From Hemibagrus wyckioides (Eukaryota > Chordata > Actinopteri > Siluriformes > Bagridae): DNA of 64,000 bases. Positions 10,691 through 24,293 of this stretch are shown in pieces (within the stretch, counting starts at the first letter, position 1; each line of letters opens with the position of its first letter). The notes under the pieces are model-generated. The model did no database searches. It was not told where the DNA came from and saw only the letters and a program-made list of their open reading frames with translations. The DNA lies in NCBI RefSeq assembly GCF_019097595.1, contig NC_080723.1, positions 16,571,511 to 16,635,510 of the forward strand. Reading direction: 5' to 3'. Position numbers and translations under genes: made by a program.

Positions 10691-12894
10691 TTTGCCCCAC
10701 TTAAAATTACATGTTCTTATACTTAAAATAAAATAGTGTAATAAGTGGCTGTGGTATAAGTGCAACAAAACCACTTCATGTATTATAAATACTAGATTTA
10801 CTTGAATGGTTATTAACGTGTATGATTTATGAAGATATACTATGCTCATGTCGGTGTGTGTGTATAGGTGAGTGTGTAACTGAGAGTGTATCAGAGAGCA
10901 GAACGACATTTGCAGCCCTTTAAACATTTAACATGCAGTGAGATCTCTCAGCCCAAAGGGAGGGCAAAATCATTTTCCTCTGTCAAACACCTACACACCT
11001 ACACTCCCGAAGAGAGAGCCAGACGGAAGGAGAGACAGAGAGGAACAAAGAAGATGAGATAAACTGAAAGTAACTTCTTGTGCGAGAACTTCAGTATCTC
11101 ATCCATCCTGCTACAGTAAACTGCACTCGCAGACATTGCAAAGTAACTATAAACAGATAAAAAGCCTGAGTGTAACTGTTGGCAAAGGAGGAATGAAACC
11201 CTTGGGATATGTTGTTATAGGAAAATAATCAACTTTAGGGTGGTAATGGTAACTCGTATCATAACACACACACACACACTTACGCAAATTCATGCATAAG
11301 GTATACATATACCACATAATCAGAGTATACACATATCCCATTATCACCTCCACAGCACTTTCTCCCAGACTGACTTGATTTGCAGCTTGGAGTGCTGAAA
11401 AGACAAAGCAAAGCAATGAAACGTCCTCCTCTTACTGAATTAACCTGTAATCATCAGCAACACACACCACAGCACATGTTTCATGCCATCCCTTTCTTGT
11501 TTCTGTTTCACACTTCCTCTGCACATCCCACTACACAAAACAGCAAGTGTGTGCCTACAGAAATGACTGGCGCAGTGTGTGGCGGCTGCACACACCAATT
11601 ATACACACCTAGAGCAAGTGTCTCTTCAGTTTAATGGCTTCTCCTCAACAGCGCTGATTTTCACAAAAACCTTCCGATAAATTCGAAGCCGAATTTATAG
11701 AAAACAGCTCAGTTGGGGCTTTGAGAGGCCCTGCTGCCGTTCCACACTGACACTGACACACACACACACACACACACACGACTACTATAAAGCACTCTTA
11801 TGTTCAGAGGGCTCTCTATGAGCTGAGTGGCCTGTGGGCTGTTAATTGTTCGGCTACATTCCTTTATGTTCTTCAGCATTCATGCGTTTTACATCTTCAG
11901 TCGCCGCCAATGATCTGCAGCTTCATTTAGAACATTCCCACAATTTAATCTGATTTTAATTTCTATAGCTTTGATCTGATGATGTCTGAACTCCAGATTG
12001 GAACACTTATGAATATGGTTGACGCCTAAAACTGACACGACAATGTTCTAATAGCGCATCTCCATCTTGTTTAGGTCAAAATGTTTGTATCTAGATTCCG
12101 GTTTAACTCAAAGTGGGCGTGGCTTAAAAAAGACTTCAGAAACACTGGAAAAACCCAGATGTAGAAATACAAGCACTGTCAGCATGGTCTCTTTATTCTA
12201 ACGCACATCTTGATTACTAATTGCAATTCATTTCTTAAAATATCATATAACAAGATTTTAATCTTATCTATAGTTATCTATAATTTTGATAAGTGTTTCA
12301 ATGACTGTATGTAAATGACAGAAGGTGGAATCCATAAATTATTCATTTATAAATTGTAAAGCTTCATATTATCCACACCAGCTATACCTGAAAATTCTCC
12401 TCAGTTTAACGTTTCTGTAGTGTTTTATCGCTGCTGAAATTTTGCTAGATTTTACGGTTCTTAGTAGACCAGAGTTCTACGTAAACATCATTACCTTCCA
12501 TTATCTTCAAGATATTTTTTAAAGTCTTCTTGAACAGTCCTGTCAAACTGAATCTCACTATACAGAGTAAACAGTAATAATATTCTAGAGCCTACAGTCT
12601 GGTTTTTTTCCTGCTGAAGAGAAATGTAAATTTTAAACCCTTTGGATGAACCGCATACAGCACTTCATGTGCTCAACCCTTATCGTTTTGTTCAGAAAAT
12701 ATGATTCACTCTTGTCTTGTTCAGCGGGTCAATATTTAAATCGATGAATCTCCCTCCTATAAACAAGATTTCCCTCCTCTCCTATTCAGTGCTCGAATCA
12801 GCAAATCTTTCTGTCATTGATGGTTTTAAACTGTACATTTTTAATGGTTTTAATCTGTTTATAAAACATTTACAAATTGTGTAATTTTAACGCA
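10691..12894. other. Unannotated gene-free sequence
   Basis: A (CA)n run at 11757-11780. Otherwise unique-looking sequence with no recognisable exon. Confidence 0.45.
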
Positions 12895-13040
12895 AGTGGA
12901 AGGTTGTAAGTTCAAATACTAGCACTACCAAGCTGCCACTGCTAGAGCCCTAGAGCAAGACCCTTAACCTTCAACTGCTCGACAAAAGTCACTTTGGATA
13001 ACGGCATGTGCCAAATGCCATAAATGTGTAAAGTGCATTT
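12895..13040 (+). repeat. SINE-like repeat (second type)
   Basis: AGGTTGTAAGTTCAAATACT, CTACCAAGCTGCCACTGCTA and CCAAATGCCATAAATGTGTA. The ending GCCAAATG(C/G)CATAAATG is shared with 49880-49920 and 62150-62180. Confidence 0.6.
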
Positions 13041-13849
13041 GGGATTGCGTGTGCATCTATGCCAAACTTGATCCATGCCCTGTGAGTCAATCCTTTCAGT
13101 AACAAAGATTTACTCTCGTCTTTAGTGAATCGGTGAATCATTTGGTCAGGGCCAATATTCACATCAATCTCATTTAGAAGAGTCACCGAGTCCCATTTGG
13201 AATATTCTCAACCCTTTCAATGCAAAAGTGTGTGTTTGGCTGTGTGAAAAATCATTCATCTAGAAACAGACATCCAAGTGTGTTTAAAAACACACACACA
13301 CACACACACAAAGCAGCAACAATTATTAGCTATTTTGGCGTACTTAAGCTATTTGTTCATGGCAGCATGACAACAATTCAGCACTGATTATGCCTTCAGA
13401 TAAGGGTCATTTATGCAAAATATTCAGGAAGTGCGTTATCTGGGAAATGGAAAGGAGAATATGCCATCTAAATCTTTTTGTCTTTGGATACTTAAATATT
13501 ATTAATATGCATTTGAATAGACTCAAAACATGATTTGTTTTGAATGCATTCCCATATTTCCCATAATAACAATATCCTTTACATCATATTATTAATATAA
13601 TAATATTCTGACATTCAAACTGGTGATCCAGTGAACCCCAATCCTCCGTATGCCATTTCATCACAGAGCAAAACACATTATAATAATATACCAGTTGTAG
13701 CCAAATATAACACTTTAGGCAAAGTCTGTGAAATGTTGTCACCAGAATTACAACCATCACAGCGAGCTTCAGCGCCCACACAGTGTCCATGCTGTTCTTT
13801 TATCAGTGTGGGTGGAAAATGGCTGTCATTAGCCTGAAAAGCTCAACAG

Positions 13850-14135
13850 TGTCACACCATCGGCGTCCAATCAATGATGCAGAGGGAGACGCAGTCATTA
13901 TAAACAAGCCGGGCAATCACCTCTAACGTTCAGCATGGAGGAATCAATAACCGTAATCTCCACCAGCAGTGTTGCTCAGAGTGAACATTGTCATTGCAGC
14001 GAGATCAGGATCTACACAGCTTCAGAGAATAAAGGCCAATCAGTGGGTGATTATTACCGCTGCAGGCTGATGTTCACTTTTGATTTAATCACCAGGTGCA
14101 ATGCTGGTGTTATTTAATGCTGCAATCTTTTTTTT
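13850..14135. other. High-complexity segment, candidate conserved non-coding element
   Basis: It contains CCAATCAATGATGC, AACAAGCCGGGCAATCA, GGAGGAATCAATAACCG and GTGATTATTACCGCTGCAGG, free of repeats, in a gene-free region. Speculative. Confidence 0.22.
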
Positions 14136-14999
14136 TATTATTTTTTATTTCAAATGAATTATTGAAGTTGATTTTAGTAAAATTCCTCTGTTGCAAATGA
14201 GTCAAAACATCATTTCAAATTCAACTCTATTTTAATAATTGATCCTACGGAGAACGGAAACATTTCACATGCACGCCTTCATCTGCATACAGAGCAGTCA
14301 TCAATCATGCAGAACGAGACATCATGCACTATTTATGTTACAGCACTTTAATAGCCTCGAGTAACACCTGAATCGATCTTTCAGGGAAAAAAAAAGATAA
14401 TAAGTAATAATCTGTCCAAACAAGCAGATTATTTCAACCCAGGCCATAGCGCAGCTCTAAATGACAGCCATATCTCAGGTTAAATCCCTTGGAGCACACA
14501 ACTGTTCATGATGCAGAAATCAGAGATGAACCTCGAGGTCAAAAGTAGCGCTGGATATCAAATGGACTCTATAATTGCCTCGGTTACTACAGAAAACCTT
14601 AAAGACCTGGAGATTCATCAAAGTCCCTCAGATTATCAGACTGTACACTGAACTTTATACATAATGCATGAGTAACAGCTCACACACTCAGGTGATGGGT
14701 TTCACTCGCTTGTGATAATTTGGTAAAAAGTCTAGTCATTATTAGAGACAGAGGTCACATACAGAAATAATGAAACTTGCTCTTCGCCCTCCCTTCCTTT
14801 CACTTCTTCATTCTGTCTCTGTCCTGAGAAAACAGCACAGCTGCTTACTGAATTATTAAAGCTGTTACAAACCTATAAACTGACACATGCACACACACAC
14901 ACACACACATTTAGCTATCCATATATGTGAGGCCTTAGGGATCAGGAAAAGCGGTGACCAGTAGGCATACAATCTGACATTGTTATAGATGCAGTAAAT

Positions 15000-15002
<3 letters not shown>

Positions 15003-15041
<39 letters not shown>

Positions 15042-15046
15042 GAGAA
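15003..15046 (+). repeat. (GA)n microsatellite
   Basis: GA run with one GGGA interruption. Confidence 0.95.
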
Positions 15047-15740
15047 ATGTCCATGCATTAAAAGGAGGACAAAACGAGGAAGCAACAATTACTGAGTTCG
15101 AGTATGTTTGGTTTCAGTCACACACACTTTTAATCTATGATGTATTTCCCAGTATGTATATATTAGGAATATTTAGCCTTTGTGCATCTCAAGAACATGT
15201 ATAGTATAACCTGTATAGTATAATACTGTTAACAAGTATAATTAACAAGTTAAAAAGACAAAAACATATATAAGACATTAATAGCCTTATGAAAAAATTT
15301 TTCTCAAGACCTTAATCATAAAGGCTTCTTGTTCTTCTAAAATTATTCATTGTTTTGATTAAATAACAGTAATTTGTAATTAGTTGAACAGTGTTATTGT
15401 GTATTATTATTTGCATTTTTATTACCAAATGACCTTCACATTTTTGGACATTTGAAAGGGAGATGCGATGAGAACGGCAAGTGGCACTTCACGGCATGTA
15501 GAGATTGCTGTGTTTGTGGTTCGTTTTCTTTGCGCGTTACGTAACGTTCACATAAATCAAGCGAAAAAAGTGTGACACTGCAGCAGCCCTCAGAAAGCTG
15601 GGGTTTGGCTTTAGCCGAGACTGACAGCAGAGCAGAGCTTTTAGTTCAGAGCTTCAGAGCTCAGCTGTGTGTTTTACTGCATTGAATCCACACAGCTCTA
15701 AACACAGTGTGTGGGGGGGAACGCAAAACATGGTTTACTG

Positions 15741-15743
<3 letters not shown>

Positions 15744-15775
<32 letters not shown>
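15744..15775 (+). repeat. (TC)n microsatellite
   Basis: 16 TC units. Confidence 0.95.
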
Positions 15776-15780
<5 letters not shown>

Positions 15781-16096
15781 AGCTCAAATGGTACAATTGG
15801 CAAAAATATTTGAATTGTACTAACCTAATCCAAAAAAGTAATGAGAAAAGTTTGATCTGTGCAAAAATAAGCCTCATTTGTTGACTTTTAATTTCATAAG
15901 GACCATACTTAGATGATGAGTGTGTGTTTTGTCCAATCTGAATACAATACTCGTTAATGCGCATTTCATTTACAACCTGGTTTAAAGCACTCTAGTGAGA
16001 AGTTACAATTTTATATTGTAACCTAGAAGCTTTTCATATTACATGTTATGACAGTCTATTAAGAGCATCGTTTTTATTAGACATCAAATTTAATGA

Positions 16097-16097
<1 letters not shown>

Positions 16098-16138
<41 letters not shown>
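16098..16138 (+). repeat. (TC)n microsatellite
   Basis: 20 TC units. Confidence 0.95.
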
Positions 16139-16141
<3 letters not shown>

Positions 16142-16802
16142 TATCCCTCCTCTAAGAGGTATAATGCCTTTGATTTGCTTAGGAAATTCACTAAAGCGGA
16201 GAAGAATCTCATTAAACTCACCATGTAAAACATCCAGATAAGAACACACACAAATACACGTGTTTGTAATGAGAGGCTTTGGAAAGAAGACACCCCACTA
16301 GTTCTATCTGAAGGTGCTCTCACCGTTAAATATACCATTACCATAACAAATCTCCCATGCTGCTTTGCGGAGCAGAAATGTCAACTCATTATCAGAGTCT
16401 TTCCAGATGCTCCATTGCCTTGATAGAGCAAACCCAATATCCTCCTCTGTACACACACACACACACACACACAAGCAGTATATAGCGATGCCAAAACACT
16501 CAGTTTAACCTTCATGCAAAGCAAAAGCTCTCTAACTTTTAGCACCAAACTGTATTAGTATAGTACATATGTGTTTTATGAGCTATTATAAGTTTTAATG
16601 AGTATAATAGTTTTATAAACTCTTAAAATATTAGGCTCTTTGTCTGAATGTGTACGATAATAAGGCTATTCAATGGTGTGACAGAAAGACTTTTTAATCC
16701 TGAACTTTCCTCTGACGGAATCACAAGCTGACATTATTTATAAGGTACATGTCTTTGAGTTACTGAGATGTAGATTAAATCCATTCAGTTCAAGCAATCA
16801 GT

Positions 16803-16985
16803 CAAATTGGCATTCATTCATTTTCTAAATCTGCTTATCTTACAAAGGATCACAGAGAACCTGGAGAAAATCTCAGGGGACTCGGGGCATAAGCTAGGGA
16901 GCCAACCCATCACAGGGTACAATCACACACACACACACACACAGTGGACAATTCAGAGATGTTATTCAGCCTACAAAGCATATCT
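16803..16985 (-). repeat. Common fish interspersed repeat, reversed fragment
   Basis: CATTCATTTTCTAAATCTGC, AAAGGATCACAGAGAACCTG and AACCCATCACAGGGTACA, then (CA)n and GACAATTCAGAGATG, as at 10530. Confidence 0.65.
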
Positions 16986-17877
16986 TTGTACTTAGGGAGG
17001 TACTGAGGTTTTGCATTTTGAGATGCTTTTCTGCTCACCACATTTGAAAGGCGTGATTATAGATTTCCAGCCTGATAATTCTCTTCTGAACTCTCACATC
17101 AACAAGGTTTATCCTGCAAACTCTCCTCTTACAGGACGTTTTTTAGTTTTACACACCGTTCTGTGTGTAAACTCAATAGACTGGTGTATGTGAATTGTGT
17201 GTAAACTGTTGTCTGTAAATACCGACACCCACAGTTAAAGTCAGACAAAAAAAGATCTCAATTTTCCTTTCTGCGGTCTGATGTGAACACTACCTGAACC
17301 TTTTGACCTGTATCTCCGTGATTTTATGCATTGCACTGTTGCCATATAATTGGCTGATTAGACAACAGCAAGAATGTGCAGGTGTTGTGCAGCTGTCCCT
17401 AATAAAATGAAAAGTGAGTGTATATAACCATATATGAGGTACTAAAAGGTTTTTTACTAGGCTGATTGACAGATCAAACAAGCTAACTGTAAAAGTTACG
17501 AGAAGTACAAATGATCTCTGATGCATCCTTCCACACTTTATTTTCCATACACATTCAATAAGAATATAAAACAAGCATCCTCATTTGCACTAAGAACGAC
17601 ACCGACTGTATACCGCTCAGTGCAATGTCATGTATCTGTCCTATAATATACTGTACTGTCTGGTTGCCTTCTGTCTTGGACAAATGCACTTTATGTGGAT
17701 AGTGTAATTTACATTTTAGCCCATAGTTCTGTGTTGTCTTATGTAGATCTGTGTTTTTAATATAGCACCCAGGGTCCAGAAGGAACGTTGTTTCATTTCA
17801 CTGTGTACTGCATCAGCTATGCATCCAAATGACAATAAAAGCTTTTCGACTGGAAAAGATTAAAAAAAAATAATGGT
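16986..17877. other. Unannotated sequence
   Basis: No feature recognised. Confidence 0.45.
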
Positions 17878-18244
17878 GGCTTAGTGGTTAGCACTGTTGC
17901 CTCACAGCAAGAAGGTCCTGGGTTCGAACAAGCAGGGGGCTTTCTGTGTGGAGTTTGCATGTTCTCCCCATACCTGCGTGGGTTTACTCCGTGTACCCCG
18001 GTTTCCTCCCACAGTCCAAAAACATGTACATTAGGTTGATTGGTAATTCTAAATTGCCCATAGGAGTGAATGTGTGTGGTTGTCTGTCTATATGCGTGGC
18101 CCTGTGATGGACTGGTGACCTGTCCAGGGTTTACCCCTGCCTTTTGCCCAATGTGTGCTGGGATAGGCTTCAGCAGATCCCCGTGACCCTAATTAGGAAT
18201 AAAGCAGGTATAGAAAAAGGATGGATGGATGGATGGATGGATGG
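17878..18244 (+). repeat. Common fish interspersed repeat (CTCCCACAGTCCAAA type)
   Basis: It has a tRNA-like start (GGCTTAGTGGTTAGCACTGT, GGGTTCGAA), then GTGTGGAGTTTGCATGTTCT, TTTCCTCCCACAGTCCAAAA, AATTGCCCATAGGAGTG and a terminal GGATGG array (18219-18244). This sequence type is very frequent in teleosts; I do not assign a superfamily. Confidence 0.8.
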
Positions 18245-18915
18245 TTTGCTGAGTCATGCTATCACTAACTAGTGTCAGCTTTGGGTTACTTAGTCGTGTT
18301 ATCCAACTGCTTTCCCTATACTCTGACTTATCAGGCACAGCATGAAAGTAATGGTAACTCGAATCTTTCATTTGAAATGTGAATAAGCTGTGAGAGTTGA
18401 AGTACGCAACCACAGTTCTTGAATTTAATTGAGTTGAATTACGCCAGGAGGTCTTTTAAGATTAAAAAATATCTCTTTTGATATTTGAATAGAGTCCTGG
18501 CCAACGTGGCTCCACCATTACACACTGTTCTTGAGAGTCTACTCTTATCTACTGCTATACAAGGTTTGGCATGATGAAAGTGCATTGTTTTCAGTGGATG
18601 TTACTTTTGCTGTCAGTTAGTGTTCAATAAAAATCACTCACCACTGTGCATGTGAGCGTATAACAATAGAGACACAGTGGTACACGCAGGCACACACGCA
18701 TACACATTATTATGCAGTTTGGTCTGATAAAAAAGTACAATTATTTTACTCTTTCTGAAGTAAGGCGATGCCGAGGTGCCTGTGGCGAACAACACCAACT
18801 ACTGACATCCCATAATGATCACTCCAGAGGAGCTGCCAATCATCCAACACTCAACCACTCCCAATGAGCATCAAACCAACTTGAGAAGTGAGTGAATATT
18901 GTGTGGGTGTGTGTA

Positions 18916-18960
<45 letters not shown>

Positions 18961-19631
18961 AACATTGTGATTCGCATCTAATAAATTCTGAAGCGTGGGC
19001 AACTACATTATACACACATAATTTACATATAAATCACAAATCTGTAATCTACACCATGTACTCAAAATAAATCCAGCTGCCTGTCAAGATTAGATGAGAA
19101 TCTCTGGTTCAGAAGGCTTTCTTACCCTCAGCTCACGTCCCATTGAAGGACACTCTTTCATTCTCAATCTTTCCATTTTCCATCCTCCACATATTCACAA
19201 CACATGACCATGAGACGTGAACGGAGGGAACGACAGAGCGAGAAAACAAGAAGGACAACTGAGAGAATGTGACTGCAAGAGCTGCAATAAATTATGTAAA
19301 AAAATCCCAGAGATGGTGTGAGAAAGGAGAACATACAGTATTTAGCCTTCAGTCTCCTTCATCACCTGCAAATAATAACAACTCCCTCTTAGTTAATAAA
19401 GAGCATCCTGACAAAGAGTTAAGCGTGTGCTCAGAACATCATGTTAGTCATTAGCTGACCGAAATCCCACATCAATTATTAAATGCAAATACTGACACAT
19501 TGAGACCTTGGAATTGTCCAAAGACATCTGAAGATATTGAAGTGTTGACCCCCAATGTGTTCAAAGTAAATAAATATTTGAGATTTTTATTTATATACTC
19601 TTAATTAATAATTAGTGTAACATATTCAGTC
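18245..19631. other. Unannotated sequence with one GA microsatellite
   Basis: No gene recognised. Confidence 0.45.
18919..18955 (+). repeat. (GA)n microsatellite
   Basis: 18 GA units. Confidence 0.95.
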
Positions 19632-19850
19632 CCTGCTCTTACTGCTGTGGCCTCAACTTGATTCCCGGGCAGGAAACTGACCCAGTCACTGTGGGTTTAA
19701 CTCTCAGTGCTTGTCCAAAGCTCGCATAAAATGAGACTGTTGTGTCAGGAAGGGCATCTGGCATAAAACCTATGCCTAAATCAAATATGTGGATGGAATG
19801 ATCCAGTGTAGTGACCCTGAACATCCAGCAGTGATGACAACAACAACATA
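19632..19850 (+). repeat. Interspersed repeat of the 42243 type
   Basis: TTGATTCCCGGGCAGGAAAC, AGGAAGGGCATCTGGCATAA, GTGACCCTGAACATCCAGCA and a GACAACAACAAC end. Confidence 0.75.
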
Positions 19851-20359
19851 CTCAGTGGCTTGTAAAGAATATACAGGGAAAAAATGTTAGAAGAATGTTT
19901 AACTTTTAGGTCTTGGTATGTTCACCTTTACACTGTCAGAGGAAAAGAGGTGAAAAGATATGAAAGAAATACAAAGGCAGCTAGGAAGGATGTCAGCATG
20001 GCATGCTCCAAATTATGACAGACTGATGCAGAAAATTCAAAGATGAATGGATGGTCCAACACATGTTCATACTTTCTAAAACAGCCACTAAACCACTTTG
20101 TCTCATATATTCTGAAACCTTGGCAGTAATTAAAAGCAGCAGTGTGAAGCACCATTATGAGAGAATAGATCTTTTGAGTACAGCAGTCTGAGGTAAGGCC
20201 ATGCAAATTAACCAACCTGAGAACCCAGTATGAAAGATCCACTGATTCCTCCTCTTCTTTTATGGCCTAAGAACATGCAAGCAAATGTTTACTGAAGATA
20301 GTATGGATTGTGTGGTAAAAGTAAACAGTAAACAGCAACAACAGCAAGCCAGATGTAAC

Positions 20360-20576
20360 TCATATTTAGTAGTTGATAAATGATTGGGATTCAGGCCCCA
20401 GCACCACCAGGCTGGCACCTCTGGGCAACTAAGCAAGTCCCTCAGTGCACCCCAGCTCCAGGGTTGCCGCACCATGACTGTCCCTGCCCCCAGATCCCAA
20501 CCTCTAAAGCTGAAGAAAAGAATTCCTGTGCTGCAATGTAACGTGTGGGAATAATAAAAGGCTCCTTCTTCTTCTA
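20360..20576 (+). repeat. tRNA-headed SINE, degraded head
   Basis: GGGATTCAGGCCCCAGCACC, GGGCAACTAAGCAAGTCC, AGCTCCAGGGTTGCCGCACC and the GGAATAATAAAAGGCTCCTT tail place it in the same family as 33824. Confidence 0.7.
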
Positions 20577-23499
20577 ACATGAGGACATTAACGAGAATAG
20601 AGCTGAAGCAGGTGGTGTCAAGCCACTTGCTATCATAGTGCGAAAAGAGAGAGGAGCATCTTCTCAGGACATCTTCCTCCCATCAGAATTCCTCAGAGGC
20701 GGTGAGGCACATGCAAATGACTTATTACTGCACAGCAGTGTAAGATGGCTAAGTAAGCACAGTGTTGAAATGCTTTTGATCTATTTAAAAGGAAACATCA
20801 GCTTTTTGTGCTGCTAAAGAGTCAGGCAGCAAGACAATTTTTACCTTTATTGCAAGATGAGAGAAAAATGCATGCTGTTGCTATTTGGTATGCATCATGT
20901 CACACCTTAATGAACTCAATTTAAAGCTGCAAGGCAAGAACAAATCCGTTTGTGATCCGATGACAGTCACTCCTTCCAGAGTGAAACTGGAAGGGTTCAA
21001 GGAAGTTATTAAAAGAGAGTGTGTGCATTTCCCCAAAGTGCAGAACAGATTCAGGGGTTGTCTGTTATCAGCACAGACACGCTGATAGAGAACTTCAATA
21101 AAAGTCCGCTTCAGTATGGGACTGGAGTTCCTCCTGATCATTGAGTATCCATGTCAGAGAAGTTATTAATGCTGGATCTCTACAGAGGGTGGGCAGAAAA
21201 TGAAAAGTAAAACAGACATTAAAGATGATCAATAATATTTGTTCAAAGAAGTGGTAGAGAAGTAAAGAAGGTAGAGACTTTACATGATTTCAAAAAAAGG
21301 CACTTAATTCTTAATTCTTTATGTCACGGATTTTATTTAAGTTTAAAATAGTAATTGCTTTTAAATGTACAGATTCTATGGAAATTTACTTTCCTCTATT
21401 CGATAGACAAACTGCAGATACATTTATCTACTAGGGTGTGATGAAGTCACATTAAGTTGTATGCTTATTTATTACGTACTTAAACACAAGGAGGTATTAA
21501 CTGACAAGAAATTAAAACAACAAAAACAATTACTACTCATATCCATAAGTTTGTGGCAAGGATATTTTAAGGGGATAGTGGTGTTATATTCCATCAAAGT
21601 CATAATTACAGTCATGTTATGGGACTTACTTGGTCTATTAGGGGGGCTCTTACTCTAACAGGAAGTACCATGGCTTGAGGAATTTTAGCTGCTCAGGTGG
21701 GACTCAGATTTTTCCCTCTACCACCAGCAAGAACAGTCTGGAGAATTACCGAGAAGCTAGACCTTCAGTTTGCCGGTCAGTTATTCTTTGTGGAGTATAG
21801 AATAAGGAGTGGAGAATATAGATCTATTGTGAAGTATAGAAGCCACTGTTTCCAAGTAAAGACTGCTGGTGATCCTGTATTTTGTCCATTGAGATGTAGT
21901 TTTGGGCTTAGGCCTGGACTACAAAAGACTGAGATACTATAACTAAATTTGGTTTATTTGTAATGATGTTATGTTTATATCATCTTGTGTAATAATACAA
22001 TCAGAAGTGGCAACTAAAGCTAGCCACTAGATATTCAAAAGTGTGTGATTTCTACACTTCTGAGTTTCCAAAAAGAGAATGAAAACCTCGAAATCAAGAT
22101 TAGGATCCTTTCACTGCCACACAAGAGTCTTTTAGGTAATTGAGTAAGTAAAGATTAAAGTGCAGGACAGGACAACATGCATAACACTAGAGAGATCCTA
22201 CAAATGTCCTCATCAGTATGAGCGAAACAGAAATGTCATCAAGGATTGTAAAAATAAAGCATAATAATAATGTAAGTGATTGCTTTTTTAGCAGATGTAT
22301 AGACGTTACAAAATCACAGTTAGGAGTGTAGATTTAGCACAGTGATAAAGAACAGTCTCTACAAACATTACAACAGTTCAAATGGAAAGATCCAGAGCTT
22401 TGAAGCAGCCTGCTGTAAACTGAGCTCTATGATGGCAAACAGCAAAGCAACTATTCCACAAACCCATTTTAAATGCAAACACACGGAATATCAGTAACAC
22501 TAGGACATCTGTTTGTGTGCCTTTTAATGACTTATTGCATGTGTGTAGCCGGGGGGTAGCATTGCATTCATTGTGTTCCTTCAGATAAATGGCTTGCTCT
22601 AGGTCCCTTTGCCGAGCTTATTAAAGGTCAGAAGGCTTAAACTGGGCAAGTGGACTCCTGCAGAAAGTCCACAAAGCTCTCGGTCTCATCAGCGTAGTGC
22701 TGCTTGAGTGTGACTGAATAGCAGCCAAATGTTTCTGAGTCGCACTGTGACCAAAAAATGCAAAATTACAGGCCAGCCTGCAAAATAGTGATTGGAGCAA
22801 GCTTGTAGACAACAATGTGAATAAGTACACTGGTGACCTCTTACATTAGTTTTCGTGATGACATTTGTATTACCACCAACAATGAGCATTACATACTATA
22901 ATGGCAAATACCAGTGTAATGCCAAACTGAGACAGCTGGGTTTGTCCAAAAATGGAAAATGTACAGACAGTATCCTATATACCGTAATCGGGCAAGCATT
23001 ATACTGACAAGAGACATTACATTATAGTCTGAAAACAATCTACTCTAGGAAGATGAAAGCTATTATGAGTGCAAGAAATCTTCAGGACATCCTCTCACAT
23101 AATGGAGGCACCATTAGTTGAGCTAATGATGCACATCTGATGAGCAGTACCAACCAACACAACCTGTTGAGACAATAATGGGGTAACAGGCATGACATGT
23201 GGACGTCGAGACAGAAAATCAGTGTGTTATTTACTGAGACAAATCCAAGACTCATTATCATAGTCTTAGCAGGGGTAGTCATAGCAGGCAGTATCATACA
23301 AGAAATATGCATAATCATAAACAGGAACACAGGCGATGGTCAAAATCAGGAAATAGCAGACGAATAACAAGAACTATGGGACTGGAAACTAATAATGCAG
23401 TAAGGAATGATAGAAAAACATGATAATGATATCACAGCGAAAAATAGAATAGTGTATACTCAAAACAAAATAACAGACACAAGAACAGTGTCACAAAGA
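20577..23499. other. Gene-free stretch, partly old repeats
   Basis: 23190-23490 (GGAACACAGGCGATGGTCAA style) looks like a decayed dispersed repeat. No exon or other feature is recognised in the rest. Confidence 0.4.
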
Positions 23500-23880
23500 T
23501 CCGAATCTTAGTTTTTCACAAAATATTGAATTCTATTTCCAGAAAATCTGAGCATATTTGGAAAAAGGTTTTGGGAGGTTTGATTAAACTAAATTGAAGC
23601 TCTTTGTCCAGCAAAGTGTTCTAATTTGTGCAGAACAAATACAACCCAACACCCAGATAACACCATTCCTACCATAAAGCATGGTGGTGGTGGTAGTATC
23701 ATGCTCTGGGGTTGCTTTTAAGCAAGAGGGACTAGAAGAAACCTTACAACCATCAAGAAGCAAATACAAGCAACCTCTCGAGGAGAACCTGTTCCAGATA
23801 GCCGGAAAGCTTTGTCTATGGAGAGAATGTACCTTCCAACAGGACAATAATCCAAAGGGCAGGGCAGGTTTGTGTGATGG
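23500..23880 (+). pseudogene. Fragment of another Tc1-like transposase
   Basis: The plus strand encodes, with interruptions, ...[18 protein letters not shown] then, further on, FQQDNNPK, the GGGSIM-WGCF and QQDN signatures of Tc1 transposases. The reading frame is shifted and lacks both ends. Confidence 0.7.
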
Positions 23881-23929
23881 TATGTTTGATATTAAGACTT
23901 TTAATCACAAGACTAGTATGATGAATTAA

Positions 23930-24293
23930 ATCAGCCATAACTTTAAAAACACTGACTGCTAAAGTGAATAACATTGATTCTCTCATTACAGTGGCACTTG
24001 TCAAGGGGTTGGATACATTGGGCAGCAAGTGAAAATTCAGTTCTTGAAGATGATGCATTGGTAGTATGAAAAATGTGTCAGGATCTCAATGATTTTGACA
24101 AATTGTGATGGCTTGATGACTGGGTCAGAGCATCTTGAACATAGCAGGTCTTGTGGGATGTTCTCAGTGTTCAGTGGTTAATACCAACCAAAAGTGGTCC
24201 AAGAAAGGACAGCCCATGTCCTGACTAGGTCATGTGTGCCACAAAGGTGGAAGTACACAATATTAGGGAGGTGGTTTTAATGTTGATTGGTGG
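23930..24293 (+). mobile_element. Deletion derivative of the same Tc1-like family, copy 3 (opposite strand)
   Basis: Starts ATCAGCCATAACTTTAAAAA and ends GGTGGTTTTAATGTTGATTG, with interior AGTGAATAACATTGATTCTC and GCAGCAAGTGAAAATTC matching copies 1 and 2 inverted. It is shorter, with a larger internal deletion, and more diverged. Confidence 0.8.

Larger units (their letters stand above)
14136..16802. other. Gene-free sequence with microsatellites
   Basis: CA (14889-14909, 16451-16473), GA and TC runs. The patch at 15480-15700, with TTGCGCGTTACGTAACGTTC, is locally GC/CG-richer but shows no gene. Confidence 0.45.

Noticed and set aside
21697..21942. An 81-codon plus-strand frame (RFFPLPPARTVWRITEKLDL)
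   Set aside because: Non-repetitive and of moderate complexity, but no recognisable domain, splice partners or start context. Most likely chance.
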